A stretch of 16,658 nt of DNA from JBGSYJ01 sp041748075. GTDB lineage: Bacteria; Acidobacteriota; Thermoanaerobaculia; Gp7-AA8. The stretch's first letter is position 1; every line of letters begins with the position of its first letter. Positions 13,654 to 16,658 of the stretch are shown here, piece by piece. Made by a program: the position numbers and the translations under genes. The notes beneath the pieces are model-generated. The model was given only the letters and a program-made list of their open reading frames with translations. It made no database searches and had not been told where the DNA came from. Location: positions 1-16,658 of the forward strand of contig JBGTDX010000133.1 in assembly GCA_041748075.1 (NCBI GenBank), read 5' to 3'.

Positions 13654-16392
13654 CTATCCCGCCGGCCGGCGGCGCGATGGAGCAGGTTCCGTCGTCCAGA
13701 TCTCCAGCGAGTGCCCGGTCAGAAAGTAAACGCGCTCCCCCACTGCGATCACTTCACGAGCGGCCGAAGGCATCTGCGGCGACTCCTCCCGATCCCACTC
13801 GGCGGGAGCCCGTATCGTGAAGACCTGCGGCGAAAATGTTCTTCCAGCAATGATCGAGCACGATCCGACGATCTCCAGCGACTGGTCGGTGTAGGCGAGA
13901 GCGCCCGTCGGCTCGGCCACGTAATCGTCGAGCAGCTCTCCAACCTTCGCGATTCCGGCCTCGGCATAGGCATACAGGCGCCGGCCCAGCGTATAGATGA
14001 TCGAGTTGCCGTAGGAAATCGCTACCGGGTTGCCTTCAGATGCCCGCGAGTCGAGGAGCGCCGGACGCAGCGCATCGCGCACGTCGAGAACTCTGATCTC
14101 GTCAGGTCCTTCGACGAGGACGAAGGCGCGCTCGCCATCAAGCTCGGCGTCGACCAGCGCTCCTCCGTATACCGACGACTGCGTTATGGAGCTCCCGTTG
14201 AACTGAAGCACGAGCGTTTTCTTTTCGCACGCTCCGCTCAGGCATCCCCGCGACAGCGAAAGGTGCAGTGCTCCCGCGATCTCGGTGAGCGACAAGGCGA
14301 CTGCATCGGTTCCCTCGACCATCTGAAACCCGGCGATCTCGGTTCCCGAAAGATCTCTTGCGCTGACCTTCCCATCAACCGTGAGCGTGAATAGAGTGGA
14401 TCCCATCGCCGTGATGTCGATCGTGCTCAACTCGACGCTGATTTTCGTTGCGTTGCCCGACAGTCCATTCCACTGGATCGGGCGCCTCTCCACGACGCTG
14501 CCACCAAGCAGATACATCCGTTCCGGAAGCACGATGAGTTTCCGGTGGAACGCGTTCGTCCCCGAAGAGGCAAGCCTCTGAGGCAGGCGCGATGATCCAG
14601 CGTAGTTCACGACCGTGACTCCCTGGTCACCGGAAATGAACGCGAATCCTCCCGACGTAGCCATGGTCGTACCGAATGCCGGAAGAGGAATGCGGCTGCG
14701 AAGCGTCCGCGCCTCGAGGTCCCATACGTCGAGCTCATTTGCGTAGAGGATGAGCAGGTCGTTGCCTTCGATAGCAAGATCGCGGGCAGGCCCCCTGGCC
14801 GAGCCTGCGAGAACACTTACAGCCGGAGACGCGTTGAAGTCGGCAATCGAGATTCCACGGAACGTCACGGCGGCGACGAGGCCGCCGCCTGGGGAGATCG
14901 CGATCCCGCTGGTGGCAAGTCCTTCGAACACAGCGACCTGTGGCGTCGCCGACAGGTGTCCCGCTGAAAAAATCTGAACGGTCGTCGTTCCGTCCTCACC
15001 GAGAGCGACGAGACCGATTGCCGAGCCTCCCCGCGCGATCAGGGAAGGCGATACGCCGGCAGGAACGTTCGACGACGTTCCGGCATTCGTCGAAAGGTCG
15101 ACGCGCCACACCAACCCATTCGACAGAACCACGTGCGCAATCGATCCGCTCAGCACTGCGGACCGGATGGTGTCGCCCAACAACGCGGTGGAGATCGCGA
15201 TCGGCGCTGCCGGAGAGGCGTCCCACAGCGTGAGTTGTGCTCGGGACGAAGTGAGAATCCGTGCAGGATTCGCTGCGGCATCGTGAAGCGTCGTTACGTC
15301 GCCGGCGTTCCATTCATGAATCCCCTGCAGGACACCGTTTTCGCTCACGTTGTAACTCTCCAGCCCTCCCGCTGCGGGGGCCAGAAACAGCCTGCTCCCG
15401 ATGGCTGTCGCGGAACGGAACGAGCCGATTCCCTCGTGGCGAACGGGAAACGGCTCGACGAACCTCCGCGCGTCAAACGTGATGAGCCCGAGATCTCCCG
15501 CTGCGGCGTAAAGGATTCCCTCTGAAGCGGCAATCCCCTCGACGCGGTTCACCGTGCCACCTGAAGCAGGAAGCTCGGACTCGAACAGGAGGACCGGCCT
15601 GTCGGGTGTCGAAAGATCGATCGCGCGCACACGGCGGTCCGCTCCAGCTGTATAAACAGCCGAGCCGCTCAGTTCGATTACCGATGTCGTTCCGAAAGGA
15701 ATCGTTCCGACTTTCAGAGGTGCGCTACTGCCTTCGCCGAACACCTCGGTTTGCGAGCCATTGGATACGAAGAGGCGCTCGCCCGCAGCGCTGACGGTGA
15801 GCGAGCGCGGAAGCGAAGGAAAGACTCCCACACTCTCCGGAAGACTTCCGTTCGAGATCACCTCGATGGTGGAGTCTCCGTCGGCCACATAAATGAAGTT
15901 TCCGCGCGTCGCGAGTGAGAGTGCCGAGCCGCTGCTCGTCGCGAGTGTCGTCTCCAGAACGGGGCTGCCGGAAGAGGAGAGGCTCAGCGCCGTAACGCCG
16001 CTGCTCGTTGCGGCGTAAAGCCTGGGCGCGAGATAGACAACGTTATGAATCGTGGCGCCGAGGTCGAGCGAGCTCGAGATGACCAGATGCCGCCCCGCAC
16101 TGCTGATGACGTGGAGCACCGAACCGCTCGCTGCGTAGGCAAACCCTCCCGTTGCGACAAGATCGGTGGTGGACCCCGGCAGTCTTACCGAAGAGACCGC
16201 CGTCGGTGGCTCGGTCGCGCGGTCGTACAGGACGAGTCCGTAGGAATCTGCAACCCATAGCTGCTCTCCATCAATCACGACCTCGTGCGCCGTCGAACGG
16301 AAGGGAGCACTGGAGATCGAGCGATAGTCGCACGCAGCATCGAGGAAGGATGAAAGGAGAAAGGCAGCGACGAAGCAGAGGGTCCGAGTCAA
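13654..16392 (-). CDS. Large secreted beta-propeller-like repeat protein
   Basis: The product has 912 residues. A short signal peptide (charged TRT, then CFVAAFLLSSFLDA) implies export. The body is a long series of WD/YVTN/LVIVD-like blades: a strand ending in visible forms such as LWVADSYGLVLYD, FIYVADGDSTIEVIS, AVYTAGADRRVRAIDLS and ILYAAAGDLGLITFD, each about 40-45 residues apart. This suggests two or more propellers. Cysteines are few, with one closer pair in SRGCLSGACEKK late in the protein. It has no catalytic motif. A role in binding surface ligands or other proteins is possible but unproven. The only workable start is TTG at 16392, since the ATG at 16403 is out of frame. The sequence before the cysteine (DAAC) does not fit a lipobox well, so it is probably not a lipoprotein. 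Confidence 0.75.
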   Translation of the reverse strand: MTRTLCFVAAFLLSSFLDAACDYRSISSAPFRSTAHEVVIDGEQLWVADSYGLVLYDRATEPPTAVSSVRLPGSTTDLVATGGFAYAASGSVLHVISSAGRHLVISSSLDLGATIHNVVYLAPRLYAATSSGVTALSLSSSGSPVLETTLATSSGSALSLATRGNFIYVADGDSTIEVISNGSLPESVGVFPSLPRSLTVSAAGERLFVSNGSQTEVFGEGSSAPLKVGTIPFGTTSVIELSGSAVYTAGADRRVRAIDLSTPDRPVLLFESELPASGGTVNRVEGIAASEGILYAAAGDLGLITFDARRFVEPFPVRHEGIGSFRSATAIGSRLFLAPAAGGLESYNVSENGVLQGIHEWNAGDVTTLHDAAANPARILTSSRAQLTLWDASPAAPIAISTALLGDTIRSAVLSGSIAHVVLSNGLVWRVDLSTNAGTSSNVPAGVSPSLIARGGSAIGLVALGEDGTTTVQIFSAGHLSATPQVAVFEGLATSGIAISPGGGLVAAVTFRGISIADFNASPAVSVLAGSARGPARDLAIEGNDLLILYANELDVWDLEARTLRSRIPLPAFGTTMATSGGFAFISGDQGVTVVNYAGSSRLPQRLASSGTNAFHRKLIVLPERMYLLGGSVVERRPIQWNGLSGNATKISVELSTIDITAMGSTLFTLTVDGKVSARDLSGTEIAGFQMVEGTDAVALSLTEIAGALHLSLSRGCLSGACEKKTLVLQFNGSSITQSSVYGGALVDAELDGERAFVLVEGPDEIRVLDVRDALRPALLDSRASEGNPVAISYGNSIIYTLGRRLYAYAEAGIAKVGELLDDYVAEPTGALAYTDQSLEIVGSCSIIAGRTFSPQVFTIRAPAEWDREESPQMPSAAREVIAVGERVYFLTGHSLEIWTTEPAPSRRRPAG

Positions 16393-16403
16393 TCGAAGCT
16401 CAT
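16389..16403 (-). CDS. Four-codon leader ORF overlapping the propeller-gene start
   Basis: The minus strand reads ATG AGC TTC GAT TGA from 16403 to 16389 (peptide MSFD). Its TGA shares bases with the TTG start of the large secreted protein in the sequence TTGA. A ribosome finishing this mini-ORF would be placed on the TTG. Translation is not proven, and the ATG may be accidental. Confidence 0.25.
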   Translation of the reverse strand: MSFD

Positions 16404-16658
16404 GGTAGCAGGAGTGCGAGCGGGAGTCAGCCGTCAGCAGGCGTAGGGTTCTCTCCGTGCAGACAACTCCCGGCGCGCGTTCATCTCGCGGGTCCTGACG
16501 TCCCGGCGAATCCCGCGCTCCACCCGCACACCCGTCTAGTGGCCTGTATTGGTGAAATCGGGACCAGCGTTGCAGGCGCCGCGCGGACAGATGCGAGCCA
16601 TCGTGAGGCAGGCGATGCGGGGCATCGCCGACGAGCGAGGGCGAAGCAGATGGCCGTG
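16404..16658. other. Right-end spacer with nested palindromes, no clear gene
   Basis: I see no supported gene in this stretch. An ATG at 16591 (+) opens a frame to the window edge, but it runs through palindromic sequence and is too short to judge. The right end is structured: GGCGATG 16611-16617 pairs with CATCGCC 16623-16629 (5-nt loop), TCGT 16601-16604 can pair with ACGA 16631-16634, and GCCATC 16597-16602 can pair with GATGGC 16649-16654. The last two pairings share bases and are alternatives. It may be another intergenic repeat element cut by the window edge. Confidence 0.4.

Noticed and set aside
13654..16392. Lipoprotein signal in the large propeller protein
   Set aside because: The residues before the first mature cysteine are LDAA with aspartate at -3, which does not match a lipobox.

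Overview
The window reads as a G+C-rich bacterial chromosome fragment with mostly housekeeping and cell-envelope genes. No plasmid, phage, IS, CRISPR, rRNA or tRNA feature is visible. Taxonomy is inferred only. Large secreted beta-propeller and beta-sandwich proteins, an orphan RsbU-type phosphatase, and several families of short intergenic repeats (including the GTCATCCTGA type) point to an uncultured Acidobacteriota-like lineage. I hold that assignment with low to moderate confidence.

Layout. 1-174: leader with a nested hairpin and a five-fold 7-bp tandem array. 175-2009 (+): lipoyl synthase lipA and a XerD-like recombinase, 5 bp apart. 2010-2317: gene-free spacer filled by a GC-rich palindromic repeat array. 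2318-3046 (+): secreted lytic transglycosylase. 3093-5213 (-): glycogen debranching enzyme glgX, convergent to it across a 46-bp gap holding a hairpin. 5393-6055 (+): FMN-binding split-barrel protein. 6142-7596 (+): secreted protein made of a duplicated pair of beta modules. 7626-9677 (-): membrane-anchored HAMP/SpoIIE serine phosphatase. 9766-10722 (+): unrecognised polytopic membrane protein. 10919-12555 (+): purE-purK operon for purine synthesis, overlapping through a TTGA junction. 12722-13483 (-): crotonase-family hydratase. 13654-16392 (-): very large secreted beta-propeller-like protein, probably TTG-started. 16393-16658: spacer whose right end is strongly structured.

Working relations: purE and purK catalyse consecutive handling of N5-CAIR. 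lipA and xerD look co-transcribed but are functionally unrelated. The other genes look like independent single-gene units.

No clearly new multi-gene system was found. The most distinctive signal is non-coding. A 7-bp unit TTGAATG (CATTCAA on the other strand) recurs in four separate intergenic regions, as a tandem array, as a two-unit direct copy, and twice as inverted pairs that can fold into long-armed hairpins. Two further intergenic repeat families are present: CCCTCTCCCCG/CGGGGAGAGGG palindromes, and paired copies of GTGTCATCCTGA. The gene-level points of most interest are the ABAB repeat architecture of the 6142-7596 product and two TTG starts embedded in TTGA stop-start overlaps.
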